Assembly (NCBI RefSeq): GCF_003590795.1
Contig: NZ_QYUL01000002.1
Span: 861,001-925,000 of the forward strand
Direction: 5' to 3'
Length of the DNA stretch: 64,000 nucleotides
Source of the DNA: Azospirillum cavernae
GTDB lineage: Bacteria; Pseudomonadota; Alphaproteobacteria; Azospirillales; Azospirillaceae
The position numbers and the translations under genes are program-made. Within the stretch, counting starts at the first letter, position 1; the number at the start of each line of letters is the position of its first letter. The notes beneath the pieces were generated by a model. It ran no database searches. It was not told the origin of the DNA and saw only the letters and a program-made list of their open reading frames with translations. This document shows, one piece after another, positions 1 through 9,334 of this stretch.

Positions 1-1097
1 CCCTGTTCACCCGTGGCGAAACCCAGGCGCTGGTCGTGACCACGCTCGGCACCAGCCAGGACGAGCAGATCATCGACGCGCTGGAAGGCGAATACCGCGA
101 ACATTTCATGCTGCACTACAACTTCCCTCCGTATTCGGTGGGTGAAGCGGGCCGCATGGGATCGCCGGGTCGTCGTGAAATCGGTCACGGCAAGCTGGCG
201 TGGCGCGCCATCCATCCCCTGCTGCCGAAGAAGGAAGATTTCCCCTACACCCTGCGTGTGGTGTCGGAAGTCACCGAGTCGAACGGCTCCTCCTCGATGG
301 CCACCGTTTGCGGCACCTCGCTGTCGCTGATGGACGCGGGCGCGCCGCTGCTGCGTCCGGTGGCGGGCATCGCCATGGGCCTCATCAAGGAAGACCACGC
401 CTTCGCGGTTCTGTCGGACATTCTGGGTGACGAAGATCACCTGGGCGACATGGACTTCAAGGTGGCGGGCACCGAGGTCGGCATCACCGCGTTGCAGATG
501 GACATCAAGATCACCTCGATCACCGAGGAGATCATGAAGATCGCTCTGGGGCAGGCCAAGGACGGCCGCCTGCACATTCTCGACGAAATGTCCAAGGCGC
601 TGACCGGCGCCCGCGACGGCGTCAACGAGAACGCCCCGCGCATCACCGTCATCAACATCCCCAAGGAAAAGATCCGCGACGTGATCGGTTCCGGCGGCAA
701 GGTGATCCGCGAGATCGTCGAGCAGACCGGCGCCAAGATCGACATCGACGATGACGGCACCGTCAAGGTGTCGGCGGTTGACCAGAAGAAGGCCGAAGCG
801 GCCATCGAATGGATCAAGGGCATCGTCGCTGAGCCGGAAATGAACGTCGTCTACATCGGCAAGGTCGTGAAGGTCGTCGATTTCGGCGCCTTCGTGAACT
901 TCCTGGGTTCGCGCGACGGCCTCGTCCACATCTCGGAACTGTCGCCGCAGCGCGTCGCCAAGGTGTCGGACGTCGTGTCGCAGGGCGACGCGGTGAAGGT
1001 CAAGGTCATCGGCTTCGACGATCGCGGCAAGGTCAAGCTGTCGATGAAGCAGGTCGATCAAGTCACCGGCGAAGACCTGACCAAGAAGGCGGAGTGA
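1..1097 (+). CDS. pnp: Polyribonucleotide nucleotidyltransferase, 3' part
   Basis: Phosphorolytic 3'-5' exoribonuclease of the RNA degradosome; only the C-terminal 364 residues are in the window. The frame is already open at base 3 (reads [12 protein letters not shown], a conserved stretch of the second RNase PH core), so the GTG at 36 is not the start. The rest of the second RNase PH domain follows, then a KH domain at about 640-822 with the GSGG loop ([11 protein letters not shown]) and an S1 domain at about 850-1065 ([18 protein letters not shown]). The tail ends soon after S1 (GEDLTKKAE), without the long extension some homologues have. Followed by a strong intrinsic terminator. Identification is certain; the 5' end is truncated by the window edge. 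Confidence 0.98.
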   Translation, partial: LFTRGETQALVVTTLGTSQDEQIIDALEGEYREHFMLHYNFPPYSVGEAGRMGSPGRREIGHGKLAWRAIHPLLPKKEDFPYTLRVVSEVTESNGSSSMATVCGTSLSLMDAGAPLLRPVAGIAMGLIKEDHAFAVLSDILGDEDHLGDMDFKVAGTEVGITALQMDIKITSITEEIMKIALGQAKDGRLHILDEMSKALTGARDGVNENAPRITVINIPKEKIRDVIGSGGKVIREIVEQTGAKIDIDDDGTVKVSAVDQKKAEAAIEWIKGIVAEPEMNVVYIGKVVKVVDFGAFVNFLGSRDGLVHISELSPQRVAKVSDVVSQGDAVKVKVIGFDDRGKVKLSMKQVDQVTGEDLTKKAE

Positions 1098-1151
1098 TCC
1101 GCTGACGGGTCTGGGCCTGGGGGCTTCGGCCCCCGCGCTCACGGGTTTTGG

Positions 1152-1184
1152 AAAGGGCGCCTCCCTCGCGGGAGGCGCCCTTTT
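1152..1184 (+). terminator. Intrinsic terminator of pnp
   Basis: A 14-bp perfect stem (1152-1165 with 1170-1183) closes a 4-nt TCGC loop, and the T run begins in the 3' arm. A second, shorter hairpin with a C(TTCG)G tetraloop lies just upstream at 1119-1134. Together they separate pnp from the next gene. Confidence 0.9.
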
Positions 1185-1291
1185 CCGTTTGGCCGCTTGG
1201 CGTTAATCAGTGTTTCACAGTGCCGAACATAGATTTGACTGGGTGTTTCGGCGCCATGTGATCGGGGTATTTTTTCGGGGCGGGCGGGCTG

Positions 1292-2308
1292 ATGATGATC
1301 CGAATCCTGGTGATCCTGCTGCTGTCCCTGTGCGTGGTGACAAGCGGCTCCGCCGGAACGCTGGACCGGGTGCGTCAGGCGGGCGTCTTGCGCTGTGGCG
1401 TGGCGTCCAGCGGCTTGGGCTTGTCGACGATGGACGAGTCTGGGGTGTGGCGGGGCTTTTTCCCCGACATGTGCCGCGCCGTGGCCGTCGCCACGCTGGG
1501 CAAGGCCGAGGCCGTGGCCTTTGTCGAGGTTGGCGCGGAGAATCGCTTCGCAGTCTTGCGCGACCTTGCCGTCGATGTGGTGATGGACGCGACCACCTGG
1601 ACCCAGGAACGCGAGCGCGGCCAGGGAGTCGCCTTTCCCGTCGTCTATCTGTTCGATGGTCAGGCCCTGATGGTTCACCGCTCGCTGAAAATCGCGACGC
1701 TGGCCCAAGCCGGGGCGGCGAGCGTGTGCGTGGTCGATGGGACCATGGCGGCGAGCAGCCTGGAAAGCTGGATCAGCCGCAACGGCGCCCGGCTGGTCGT
1801 CAAGCGGGCGCGCTCCACCGAAGGGGCGCTGGGCGCCTTCTTCAACCATCATTGCGACCTTTACAGCGGCCATCGCCTCGCCCTGCACGGCCAGCGGGCG
1901 CAAAACGCGCCGAACGCCGGGGATTACCTGATTTTGCCCGACGTCATCGCGCGGGAACCGCTGGCCCCCATGGTGCGGAGCGATGATCCGGGATGGGAGG
2001 GCGTCGTGCGCTGGACGGTTCTGGCGCTGCTGGTGGCCGAGGAAAAGGGCGTCACCAGCGCCAACGCCGCCGCCCAAAAAAGCATTGGCGACGCCGAAAC
2101 CCGCCGTCTGTTGGGAAGCAGCCCGGGATTCGGTCAGGATCTTGGGCTGGACAATGATTGGGCGCTGCGGGTGATTGGAAAAATCGGCAATTACGGCGAG
2201 ATTTTCGAGCAGAATTTGGGCCGCCGCTCGGGGCTGCGGATCGAGCGCGGGGCCAACGCCCTGTGGAACGCCGGTGGCCTGCTCTACGCGCCGCCATTGG
2301 GTGGGTGA
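1292..2308 (+). CDS. AapJ-like amino-acid ABC transporter substrate-binding protein (solitary)
   Basis: Periplasmic solute-binding protein, 338 aa. The N-terminus has a signal peptide (hydrophobic RILVILLLSLCVV, likely cut after the SGSAG region). The mature part starts TLDRVRQAGVLRCGV and continues with GFFPDMCRAVAVAT and DATTWTQERERG, the pattern of the AapJ/BztA general L-amino-acid binding family. No AapQ, AapM or AapP permease or ATPase gene is adjacent: upstream is the pnp terminator and downstream is convergent dut. It may serve a transporter encoded elsewhere or act as a sensor protein. Two consecutive ATG codons (1292, 1295) are both possible starts. Family assignment is good; substrate is unknown. 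Confidence 0.8.
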   Translation: MMIRILVILLLSLCVVTSGSAGTLDRVRQAGVLRCGVASSGLGLSTMDESGVWRGFFPDMCRAVAVATLGKAEAVAFVEVGAENRFAVLRDLAVDVVMDATTWTQERERGQGVAFPVVYLFDGQALMVHRSLKIATLAQAGAASVCVVDGTMAASSLESWISRNGARLVVKRARSTEGALGAFFNHHCDLYSGHRLALHGQRAQNAPNAGDYLILPDVIAREPLAPMVRSDDPGWEGVVRWTVLALLVAEEKGVTSANAAAQKSIGDAETRRLLGSSPGFGQDLGLDNDWALRVIGKIGNYGEIFEQNLGRRSGLRIERGANALWNAGGLLYAPPLGG

Positions 2309-2372
2309 AAGTTGGGTGGATGAATTGGGCGGCTGACGCGCCGCCCGCCGCCCCGGTTCACGCCGTCCTGGT

Positions 2373-2837
2373 TCAGGCGATTCCCGTGGAGCCGAACCCG
2401 CCGACGCCGCGTTCGGTTGCGTCAAGTGTGGCCACCTCGACCAGCCGCGCCTGGGGCGCGCGGGCGATCACGCCCTGGGCGACGCGGTCGCCATGGGCGA
2501 TGGCGAAGGCTTCGTGTCCCAGATTGACCAGACAGACGCCGACCGGGCCGCGATAGTCGCTGTCCACCGTGCCGGGGCTGTTCAGCACGGTGACGCCGTT
2601 CTTCACCGCCAGCCCGGAGCGCGGGCGGATCTGCATCTCCCACCCCGGCGGAACGGCGACGGCGAAGCCGGTCTGCACCAAAAGCCGCTGACCGGGATCC
2701 AGCCGCAGGCTTTCCCCCGGCGGCACGGCGGCCCGCAGATCGAACCCCGCCGCCCCGGCGGTGGCGTAGGCGGGGACGGGCAGATCGTCGTTGCCGGGAA
2801 GGCGCAGGAAGGCGATCACAGGAGTGTCGGCGGTCAT
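2373..2837 (-). CDS. dut: Deoxyuridine 5'-triphosphate nucleotidohydrolase (dUTPase)
   Basis: Hydrolyses dUTP to dUMP and pyrophosphate, keeping uracil out of DNA and feeding dTMP synthesis. The 154-aa product has the five trimeric dUTPase motifs in order: [28 protein letters not shown], a GDRVAQ segment and the C-terminal GGFGSTG arm that closes over the active site. The start at 2837 (MTADTP) follows a GGAGA ribosome site about 12 nt upstream; longer in-frame extension reads through coaBC in another frame and has no homology. It lies 32 bp downstream of coaBC on the same strand, a common alphaproteobacterial pairing. Confidence 0.97.
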   Translation of the reverse strand: MTADTPVIAFLRLPGNDDLPVPAYATAGAAGFDLRAAVPPGESLRLDPGQRLLVQTGFAVAVPPGWEMQIRPRSGLAVKNGVTVLNSPGTVDSDYRGPVGVCLVNLGHEAFAIAHGDRVAQGVIARAPQARLVEVATLDATERGVGGFGSTGIA

Positions 2838-2869
2838 TGGCGAAAGGTCTCCAGTCAGGGCGCGGCGGA

Positions 2870-4129
2870 TCAGGGCGTGGGTGTTTGAAAATGGGCGGCG
2901 ATGGCTTCGGCCAGACGGGCGCCGACGGCGTCCTTGCCCATGGTCGGCCACGCCTCCGCCCCGTCGGCGCGAATGACGTGGACCGTGTTGTCGGCCCCGC
3001 CAAAGGTGGTGGTGCCGAGCGAGACGTCGTTGGCGACGATCCAGTCGCAGCCCTTGCGGGCGCGCTTGGCCGTGGCGTAAGCGACGACGTCGCCGGTTTC
3101 CGCCGCGAAGCCGATCACCAGCGCCGGGCGGCGCGGCCCGGCTTGCGACAGGGTGGCGAGGATGTCGGGATTTTCGGTCAGGGACAGGCTGGGCGGGCCG
3201 CCGCCGTCCTTTTTCAGTTTGCGGTCGGACGTCCCGGCGACCCGCCAATCGGCGACCGCCGCCGCGCAGACGGCGATGTCCACCGGCAGGGCGGCCTCGC
3301 AGGCGGCCAGCATCTCGCGCGCTGTTTCGATGGCGACCACGGCGCAGCCCGGCGGGTCGGGCAGCCGGGTCGGGCCACTGACCAGGGTGACGGCGGCCCC
3401 CAGCCGGGCCAGCGCCTCGGCGATGGCGTGGCCCTGTTTGCCGGACGAGCGGTTGGCGATGTAGCGCACCGGGTCGATGGGTTCATGCGTCGGGCCGCTC
3501 GTCACCAGGGCGCGCTTGCCCGACAATGGCGTGTGGGCTTGGGGCTTGTCCGCTTGGGGCTTGTGCGCGGCTTCGGCGAAATGGGCGGCGATGGCGTCGA
3601 TGATTTCCATCGGTTCGGCCATGCGGCCCGGCCCGAACTCGTTGCAGGCCATCACCCCGTCGTTGGGACCGACGCGCCGGACGCCGCGACGCTCCAGCCG
3701 GGTCATGTTGTCCTGCGTCGCCGGGTGTTCCCACATGCGGACGTTCATCGCCGGGGCGACCAACACCGGCTTGTCGGTGGCGAGCAGGACGGTTGCGGCC
3801 AGATCGTCGGCCATGCCCGCCGCCATGCGGGCCAGCAGATTGGCGGTGGCGGGGGCGACGACGATCAGGTCGGCCTCGCGCGACAGGCGGATGTGGCCCA
3901 TCTCCGACTCGTCGGTCAGCGACCACAGATCGCGGTAAACGGTGTCCTCGGTCAACGCCTGGACCGACAGCGGGGTGACGAAGCGGGCGCCCGCCTCCGT
4001 CAACACCGCGCGGACGCGGACGCCGCGCTCGCGCAGGCGGCGGATCAGGTCGAGCGACTTGTAGGCGGCGATGCCGCCCGCGATCACCAGCAGGACGCGC
4101 TTGCCGGACAGACTGGCGTGATCGACCAT
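2870..4129 (-). CDS. coaBC: Bifunctional phosphopantothenoylcysteine decarboxylase / phosphopantothenate-cysteine ligase
   Basis: Carries out two successive steps of coenzyme A synthesis: CTP-dependent coupling of 4'-phosphopantothenate to cysteine (CoaB) and FMN-dependent decarboxylation to phosphopantetheine (CoaC). 419 aa. The N-terminal half is the flavoprotein domain ([30 protein letters not shown], catalytic [10 protein letters not shown] region with its Cys); the C-terminal half is the ligase domain starting at [19 protein letters not shown], with [11 protein letters not shown] and FAAETGD. Start chosen at 4129 ([10 protein letters not shown]), which begins right before the domain; the open frame extends 46 codons further without similarity. 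First gene of a coaBC-dut unit. Confidence 0.96.
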   Translation of the reverse strand: MVDHASLSGKRVLLVIAGGIAAYKSLDLIRRLRERGVRVRAVLTEAGARFVTPLSVQALTEDTVYRDLWSLTDESEMGHIRLSREADLIVVAPATANLLARMAAGMADDLAATVLLATDKPVLVAPAMNVRMWEHPATQDNMTRLERRGVRRVGPNDGVMACNEFGPGRMAEPMEIIDAIAAHFAEAAHKPQADKPQAHTPLSGKRALVTSGPTHEPIDPVRYIANRSSGKQGHAIAEALARLGAAVTLVSGPTRLPDPPGCAVVAIETAREMLAACEAALPVDIAVCAAAVADWRVAGTSDRKLKKDGGGPPSLSLTENPDILATLSQAGPRRPALVIGFAAETGDVVAYATAKRARKGCDWIVANDVSLGTTTFGGADNTVHVIRADGAEAWPTMGKDAVGARLAEAIAAHFQTPTP

Positions 4130-4393
4130 GGCCCTACCCCATCTTCCCTGTTGGTTCGCGGGCTGCCCCGACCCGTTGCAGATATTCCATCGCGCCGACC
4201 ACGACAAGCGCCCTGCGGCGTTGACTCCCTTCCGCGCCATTTCCCATAGGTCAACCCGGCGCAGCAATCTTGCCGATCACGATTGCGTCTGTTTCATCAG
4301 CGTTGGCGATTGTGCAGGGTGGGTTTTCGCAAAAGATCTGCTAGACATAGAACGCGAACCATTTCCCCCTCCACCACCGCGTGCCGATTCCGC

Positions 4394-5818
4394 ATGCCCA
4401 TTGGCTCCATTCCCGTCCTGCTCATCGAAGACACGCCGTCGCTGGCGCGTGTCTACGCGGAATTCCTGAAGAAGGAAGCCTACACCGTCGTCGCGGTGGA
4501 AACGGGCGCCGCCGCCATCGACCAACTGGCCGATGGCGCGCCGAAGGTGGTTCTGCTCGACCTTCAGCTTCCCGACATGAACGGGATGGAGGTGCTGAAG
4601 CGGATCAACGCCCAGGCCCTGCCCTGCGCCGTCATCGTCATCACCGCCCATGGGTCGGTGAACGCGGCGGTCGAGGCGATGCGGTACGGCGCCTATGACT
4701 TCCTGGTCAAACCCTTCTCGGCGGATCGGCTGGTCGTCACCGTGCGCAACGCGGTGGAGCGGCTGCGGCTGGCCCAGATCGTCGACACTTTTGAACAGGA
4801 TCTCGGGCGGGCGCGTTATCACGGCTTCATCGGCTCGTCGCTGGCGATGCAGGCGGTCTATCGGATCGTCGACAGCGCCGCCTCCTCGCGCGCCACCGTC
4901 TTCATCACCGGCGAATCGGGCACCGGCAAAGAGGTCTGCGCCGAAGCCATCCACCGGCAGAGCCAGCGGTCGGGCCGCCCCTTCATCGCCATCAATTGCG
5001 GCGCGATCCCCAAAGATCTCATGGAAAGCGAGATCTTCGGCCATGTGAAAGGCTCCTTCACCGGGGCGGTGGCCGACCGCGAAGGCGCGGCGGCGCGGGC
5101 CGACGGCGGCACCCTGTTCCTGGACGAAATCTGCGAACTGGCGCCGGACCTGCAAACCAAGCTGCTGCGCTTCATCCAGACCGGCACCTACACCCCGGTT
5201 GGCGGGTCGCGCTTGGAAAAGGTCGATCTGCGCATCGTCTGCGCCACCAACCGCGACCCCCTGCACGAGGTCGAGGAAGGCCGCTTCCGCGAGGATCTCT
5301 ATTACCGCCTGCACGTCATCCCGATCCACCTGCCGCCCCTGCGCGAGCGGGAGGACGACGTGCTGGAGATCGCCCGCCATTATCTGGCCGAATTCACGGC
5401 GGAAGAGAAAAAGGGCTTCACCCATTTCTCGCCGGAAACCGAACAGGCGCTGCGCCATTACCATTGGCCGGGCAATGTCCGGCAGTTGCAGAACGTCGTG
5501 CGCATCGTCTCCGTTTTGCACGATGGCGACACGGTTCTGCCGCAGATGCTGCCCGCGCCGCTGGGCGCGCCGGGGCTGATTCCGCTGACGCCGATGCCGC
5601 CGACCGCGTTCGAGGCGGCCGCCGCCCCGGTTCCGCGCGCGCCGCAGCCCTTGACGCCCGACGCGATCAAGCCGCTGTGGGAGGTCGAAAAGGACGCCAT
5701 CGAGGACGCGATCACCGCGTGCGACGGCAACATCCCGCGAGCCGCCGCGCTGCTGCAAATCAGCGCGTCCACCATCTACCGCAAGCGTCTGGCCTGGCAG
5801 GCCGAAGGCAAGCTGTAA
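4394..5818 (+). CDS. Sigma-54-dependent response regulator, LuxO-like (receiver - AAA+ - Fis HTH)
   Basis: Predicted activator of RpoN-dependent promoters, 474 aa. Residues 7-120 are a receiver domain with phosphoacceptor Asp56 (VVLLDLQLPDMNG) and Lys106. The central AAA+ domain has Walker A GESGTGKE (about 173-180), Walker B GGTLFLDE (about 238) and the sigma-54 contact loop, here GSFTGA (about 219) rather than the usual GAFTGA. The C-terminus has a Fis-type helix-turn-helix (GNIPRAAALLQISASTIYRK). The AAA+ segment LQTKLLRFIQTGTYTPVGGS strongly resembles the LuxO group of quorum-sensing regulators. Start at 4394 puts MPIGSIPVLLIEDTPS at the N-terminus as expected. Convergent with a receiver-HPt gene, a plausible phosphorelay partner. 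Target genes unknown. Confidence 0.9.
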   Translation: MPIGSIPVLLIEDTPSLARVYAEFLKKEAYTVVAVETGAAAIDQLADGAPKVVLLDLQLPDMNGMEVLKRINAQALPCAVIVITAHGSVNAAVEAMRYGAYDFLVKPFSADRLVVTVRNAVERLRLAQIVDTFEQDLGRARYHGFIGSSLAMQAVYRIVDSAASSRATVFITGESGTGKEVCAEAIHRQSQRSGRPFIAINCGAIPKDLMESEIFGHVKGSFTGAVADREGAAARADGGTLFLDEICELAPDLQTKLLRFIQTGTYTPVGGSRLEKVDLRIVCATNRDPLHEVEEGRFREDLYYRLHVIPIHLPPLREREDDVLEIARHYLAEFTAEEKKGFTHFSPETEQALRHYHWPGNVRQLQNVVRIVSVLHDGDTVLPQMLPAPLGAPGLIPLTPMPPTAFEAAAAPVPRAPQPLTPDAIKPLWEVEKDAIEDAITACDGNIPRAAALLQISASTIYRKRLAWQAEGKL

Positions 5819-5860
5819 GGGCTTCGCCGGGGCTGTCCGTCGCCGTTTCCGCTGCGCTTG

Positions 5861-5969
5861 CCCCCTCCCCGACCCTCCCCCGCTTATGCGGGAGAGGGAG
5901 CCTGGAACCTTGTCGACGCGCGGCGGAGTTCCCTCTCCCGCCAAAGGCGGGGGAGGGTTAGGGAGGGGG
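5861..5969. repeat. Palindromic two-hairpin repeat, copy 1 (intergenic)
   Basis: The outer arms are C-rich (CCCCCTCCCC... at 5861) and G-rich (...GGGAGGGGG ending 5969) and complementary. Each arm can also fold on its own, with GCGGGAGAGGGA or its complement. It sits between the convergent LuxO-like regulator and the receiver-HPt gene. The central 40 nt matches copy 2 (18132) only after reverse complementation, so the two copies are in opposite orientation. Confidence 0.85.
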
Positions 5970-6001
5970 AAAACCGTGTCGATGGTGGCGCTGGCGACCG
6001 C

Positions 6002-6799
6002 TCAGGGCAGGTAGCCGGCGGCGCGGTAGGCGGCGATGGCCTCCTCGGCCAAGCGGGGGATGTCGAAGCGCAGCGCCCGCACCTCGGCTTCGGCCTTGGC
6101 GTGGCAGGACATTTCCAGGGCGCGGGCGGCGACGCACAGCGCGTGCGCGCCAAAGGTTCCCGCCGTGCTTTTCAGCGTGTGCGCCTCGCGCGTCAGGGCG
6201 TTGAGGTCGGGTTCCTGGATGATGCGGACGATGCGGTCCTGCGTTTCGGCCAGAAACTGTTGCAGCACTTCGGCCAGAACATCCTCGTCCAGATCCTCGG
6301 CCAACTGGCGCAGCACGTCGAGATCCAGAACCGCGTCGGCGGTTCGGTCCAGGGCGGGCGCGCAGGGGGCCGACGGGCCGCGCTGGTCCGCCGGTCGCAG
6401 CCAGCAGGCGACGACGCTCAACAGTTGGGCGCGCTCAACCGGCTTGGCGACATGGTCGTTCATCCCGGCCTCCCGGCAGCGCAGCCGGTCGGCCTCGTCG
6501 GTGTCGGCGGTCATGGCGATCACCGGCACCTGTCCGGCGGGTCCGGGCAAATCGCGCAGCAGCCGGGTGGCGGTCAAGCCGTCCATCTCCGGCATCGACA
6601 GATCCATCAGGATCAGATCGAAGCCGCCGGCCTGCGCCGCCATCACCGCCTCAAGCCCGTTGTTGGCCATCTCCACTCGATAGCCGACGGAGGTCAGAAC
6701 CGCGTTGACGATCATTTGGTTCAGCGGGCTGTCCTCCACCACCAGGATGCGGCGCGGCGCGGTCGGTTCCGGTTCCGTGGGGGAGAGGGGGACAGGCAT
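6002..6799 (-). CDS. Receiver-HPt phosphorelay protein
   Basis: 265 aa with no kinase or output domain: an N-terminal receiver (about 16-135; phosphoacceptor Asp66 in LILMDLSMPEMDG, Lys119 in HVAKP) and a C-terminal histidine phosphotransfer domain whose phosphorylatable His207 lies in REAHTLKSTAGTFGA. It can therefore accept phosphate on Asp and carry it on His, like an internal relay module. Start at 6799 (MPVPLSPTEP) is preferred to upstream ATG codons because the receiver follows directly. It converges on the LuxO-like regulator at 4394-5818, with repeat copy 1 between them. In vibrios LuxO receives phosphate from the HPt protein LuxU; an equivalent link here is inference from adjacency. 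Confidence 0.88.
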   Translation of the reverse strand: MPVPLSPTEPEPTAPRRILVVEDSPLNQMIVNAVLTSVGYRVEMANNGLEAVMAAQAGGFDLILMDLSMPEMDGLTATRLLRDLPGPAGQVPVIAMTADTDEADRLRCREAGMNDHVAKPVERAQLLSVVACWLRPADQRGPSAPCAPALDRTADAVLDLDVLRQLAEDLDEDVLAEVLQQFLAETQDRIVRIIQEPDLNALTREAHTLKSTAGTFGAHALCVAARALEMSCHAKAEAEVRALRFDIPRLAEEAIAAYRAAGYLP

Positions 6800-6979
6800 G
6801 GGCGGCGCTCTCCGAAAACAACCGTGGGCGTGGGGAAACACTGTAAGCGCCCGGCCCATGGGCGGCAACGCCGCTTGTCGAGACCGTGCGCCGCTCCATC
6901 TCCTGATGCGGCGCCGCGCAACGGTCTGATTTGCGGGATTGATTTCCCCGATGATTGGCCGGACGCTTCAAATCGGCGC

Positions 6980-7017
6980 GCGTCACCGCTATGGTGACGC
7001 CTTTGACGGCGCGTCAA
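6980..7017 (+). promoter_or_regulatory. Tandem dyads upstream of trpB
   Basis: Two perfect inverted repeats lie within 65 nt of the trpB start: GCGTCACC-GCTAT-GGTGACGC (6980-7000) and TTGACG-GCG-CGTCAA (7003-7017). They could be an operator pair or a leader hairpin; the second contains a TTGACG that could also serve as a -35 box. Function is inferred from position only. Confidence 0.4.
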
Positions 7018-7043
7018 CCTCGCTTCAGGCAGTTCCCCAGACG

Positions 7044-8261
7044 ATGACCAGACCCAACACCTACCGCTCCGGTCCCGATGAACAGGGGCATTTCGGCATT
7101 TATGGCGGGCGCTACGTCGCCGAAACGCTGATGCCGTTGATCCTCGACGTGGAAAAGGCCTACCGCGAGGCCCGCGCCGACCCCGCCTTTGAAGGCGAGA
7201 TGCGCCAACAGCTCAAACAGTATGTCGGGCGCCCCAACCCGCTCTATTACGCGGAACGCCTGACGGAGATGCTCGGCGGCGCCAAGATCTATTTCAAGCG
7301 CGAGGAGCTGAACCACACCGGCGCGCACAAGATCAACAACTGCATCGGGCAAATCCTGTTGGCCCGGCGCATGGGCAAGACCCGCATCATCGCCGAAACC
7401 GGGGCCGGTCAGCACGGCGTGGCGACGGCGACCGTCTGCGCGCTCTACAACATGCCCTGCGTCATCTACATGGGCGAAACCGACATCGCCCGTCAGGCGC
7501 CGAACGTCTTCCGCATGAAGCTGTTGGGGGCGGAGGTTCGCGCCGTCACCTCCGGCGCGAAGACGCTGAAGGACGCGATGAACGAGGCGCTGCGCGATTG
7601 GGTGACGAACGTCGCCGACACCTTCTACATCATCGGCACCGCCGCCGGTCCCCACCCCTACCCCAGCATCGTCCGCGATTTCCAATCGGTCATCGGCGAC
7701 GAGGTGAAGACCCAGATGCAGGAGCAGGAAGGCCGCCTGCCCGATTCGCTGATCGCCTGCGTCGGCGGGGGATCGAACGCCATCGGGCTGTTCCACCCCT
7801 TCCTTGACGATTCCTCGGTCAAAATGATCGCGGTCGAGGCCGCCGGGCGCGGCATCGAGAAAGGCCCGCTGGACCACGCCGCCTCGATCAACGGCGGGCG
7901 TCCGGGCGTGCTGCACGGCAACCGCACCTATCTGTTGCAGGACGAGGACGGCCAGATCCTGGAAGGCCATTCGATTTCCGCCGGTCTGGATTACCCCGGC
8001 GTCGGCCCGGAACACGCGTGGCTGCACGATGTTGGCCGCGTGGAATATTCCTCGGCCACCGACGCCGAGGCGTTGGAGGCGTTCCAGCTCTGCGCCAAGA
8101 CCGAAGGCATCATTCCGGCGCTGGAATCCGCCCACGCCATCGCCGAAATCATCAAGCGCGCCCCGACCCTGCCGAAAGACCATCTGATGGTCCTGTGCCT
8201 GTCGGGCCGTGGCGACAAGGACATCTTCTCCGTCGCCCAGCATCTGGGAGTCAGCCTGTGA
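7044..8261 (+). CDS. trpB: Tryptophan synthase beta chain
   Basis: PLP enzyme joining indole, channelled from TrpA, with serine to give tryptophan. 405 aa, normal length. The PLP lysine is Lys96 in [10 protein letters not shown]; the glutamate-containing ETGAGQHG loop and the phosphate-binding GGGSNAIG are intact. Start at 7044 ([18 protein letters not shown]) is the conserved family N-terminus; the open frame runs 35 codons further upstream without similarity. trpA follows by a 4-nt GTGA overlap. trpF, often directly upstream in alphaproteobacteria, is not present; the upstream neighbour is the divergent receiver-HPt gene. Confidence 0.98.
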   Translation: MTRPNTYRSGPDEQGHFGIYGGRYVAETLMPLILDVEKAYREARADPAFEGEMRQQLKQYVGRPNPLYYAERLTEMLGGAKIYFKREELNHTGAHKINNCIGQILLARRMGKTRIIAETGAGQHGVATATVCALYNMPCVIYMGETDIARQAPNVFRMKLLGAEVRAVTSGAKTLKDAMNEALRDWVTNVADTFYIIGTAAGPHPYPSIVRDFQSVIGDEVKTQMQEQEGRLPDSLIACVGGGSNAIGLFHPFLDDSSVKMIAVEAAGRGIEKGPLDHAASINGGRPGVLHGNRTYLLQDEDGQILEGHSISAGLDYPGVGPEHAWLHDVGRVEYSSATDAEALEAFQLCAKTEGIIPALESAHAIAEIIKRAPTLPKDHLMVLCLSGRGDKDIFSVAQHLGVSL

Positions 8262-9112
8262 ACGCCGTTGCCGAAAGCCGCCCGCCTGAATCGCGAATCG
8301 ACCGCCGCTTCCAGGCGCTGAAGGCCGAGGGCCGCGCCGGTCTCATCACCTTCATCACGGCGGGCGACCCCGATCCGGCCTCTTGCCAGGCGTTGCTCGA
8401 CGGGCTGCCCGCCGCCGGCGCCGATCTGATCGAGCTGGGCGTGCCCTTCACCGACCCGATGGCCGACGGCCCGGCGATTCAGGCGTCGTCCCTGCGGGCG
8501 CTGGCCGCCGGGATGAGCGTGCGCAAGACGCTGGAGCTGGTGCGGAATTTCCGCAAAAAGGACGCGGACACCCCGATCATCCTGATGGGCTATTACAACC
8601 CGATCTACGCCTATGGCGTGGACCGCTTCCTGGTGGACGCCAAGGCCGACGGGGTGGACGGCCTCATCATCGTCGATCTGCCGCCCGAAGAGGATGGCGA
8701 GCTGTGCGTCCCGGCGGTCAAGGCCGGGGTGAACTTCATCCGCCTGACGACGCCGACCACCGATGAGAAGCGCCTGCCCGCCGTTTTGCAAAACAACTCG
8801 GGCTTCATCTATTACGTGTCCATCGCCGGAATCACCGGCACGGCCAGCGCCGCCAACACCGCCGTGGACGCGGCGGTGGCCCGGTTGAAGCGTCACACCG
8901 ATCTGCCCATCGCCGTCGGCTTCGGCATCAAGACGCCCGCCCAAGCCGCCGAGATCGCGCGCGTCGCCGACGCCGCCGTCGTCGGCTCCGCCATCGTCAC
9001 CCGTCTGGCCGACGGGCTGGACGAGAGCGGGGCTTTGCGTCCCGGCGTGGTCGAGGATGTGCTGGGCTTCGTCCGCGAACTGGCCGCAGGCGTGCGCGGG
9101 GCGCGGGGGTAA
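8258..9112 (+). CDS. trpA: Tryptophan synthase alpha chain
   Basis: Cleaves indole-3-glycerol phosphate to indole and glyceraldehyde 3-phosphate. 284 aa TIM barrel. Catalytic Glu59 ([16 protein letters not shown]) and Asp70 are present, as are the [10 protein letters not shown] loop and the phosphate-binding [10 protein letters not shown]. The start is GTG 8258, whose last two bases open the trpB stop (GTGA), giving [12 protein letters not shown] at the N-terminus; this implies translational coupling to trpB. Ends at a strong terminator before accD. Confidence 0.97.
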   Translation: MNAVAESRPPESRIDRRFQALKAEGRAGLITFITAGDPDPASCQALLDGLPAAGADLIELGVPFTDPMADGPAIQASSLRALAAGMSVRKTLELVRNFRKKDADTPIILMGYYNPIYAYGVDRFLVDAKADGVDGLIIVDLPPEEDGELCVPAVKAGVNFIRLTTPTTDEKRLPAVLQNNSGFIYYVSIAGITGTASAANTAVDAAVARLKRHTDLPIAVGFGIKTPAQAAEIARVADAAVVGSAIVTRLADGLDESGALRPGVVEDVLGFVRELAAGVRGARG

Positions 9113-9122
9113 GATCAAGGCC

Positions 9123-9165
9123 GCCCGCCGTCCTCCGACGCAGGGGGGACGGCGGGCGCTTTTTT
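9123..9165 (+). terminator. Intrinsic terminator of trpBA
   Basis: An 11-bp perfect GC stem (9123-9133 with 9147-9157) is followed by GCTTTTTT. It separates trpBA from accD-folC. Confidence 0.9.
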
Positions 9166-9334
9166 GCGCGGAGCGCGCGGGCCGCCCTTTGGCGGAACGG
9201 TTTACAAGCGCGCAAATCCGCATTACCACACCGGCAGCAAAAACCGCTCACGGCAACCATCAGACCGAATCGCTTGATGTGGTCCAGTCGGCTGCCAACA
9301 TCCAGCGCGTCGCCGTGCCGTTGAAAGGCGTTCC

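Noticed and set aside
1119..1134. First hairpin after pnp as a separate terminator
   Set aside because: It has a stable TTCG loop but no T run; the longer hairpin at 1152-1184 with its T run is the better terminator.
2837..3248. N-terminal extension of dUTPase by 137 residues
   Set aside because: The extension lies in a shadow frame of coaBC, is Arg-rich without similarity, and the normal family length is reached from 2837.
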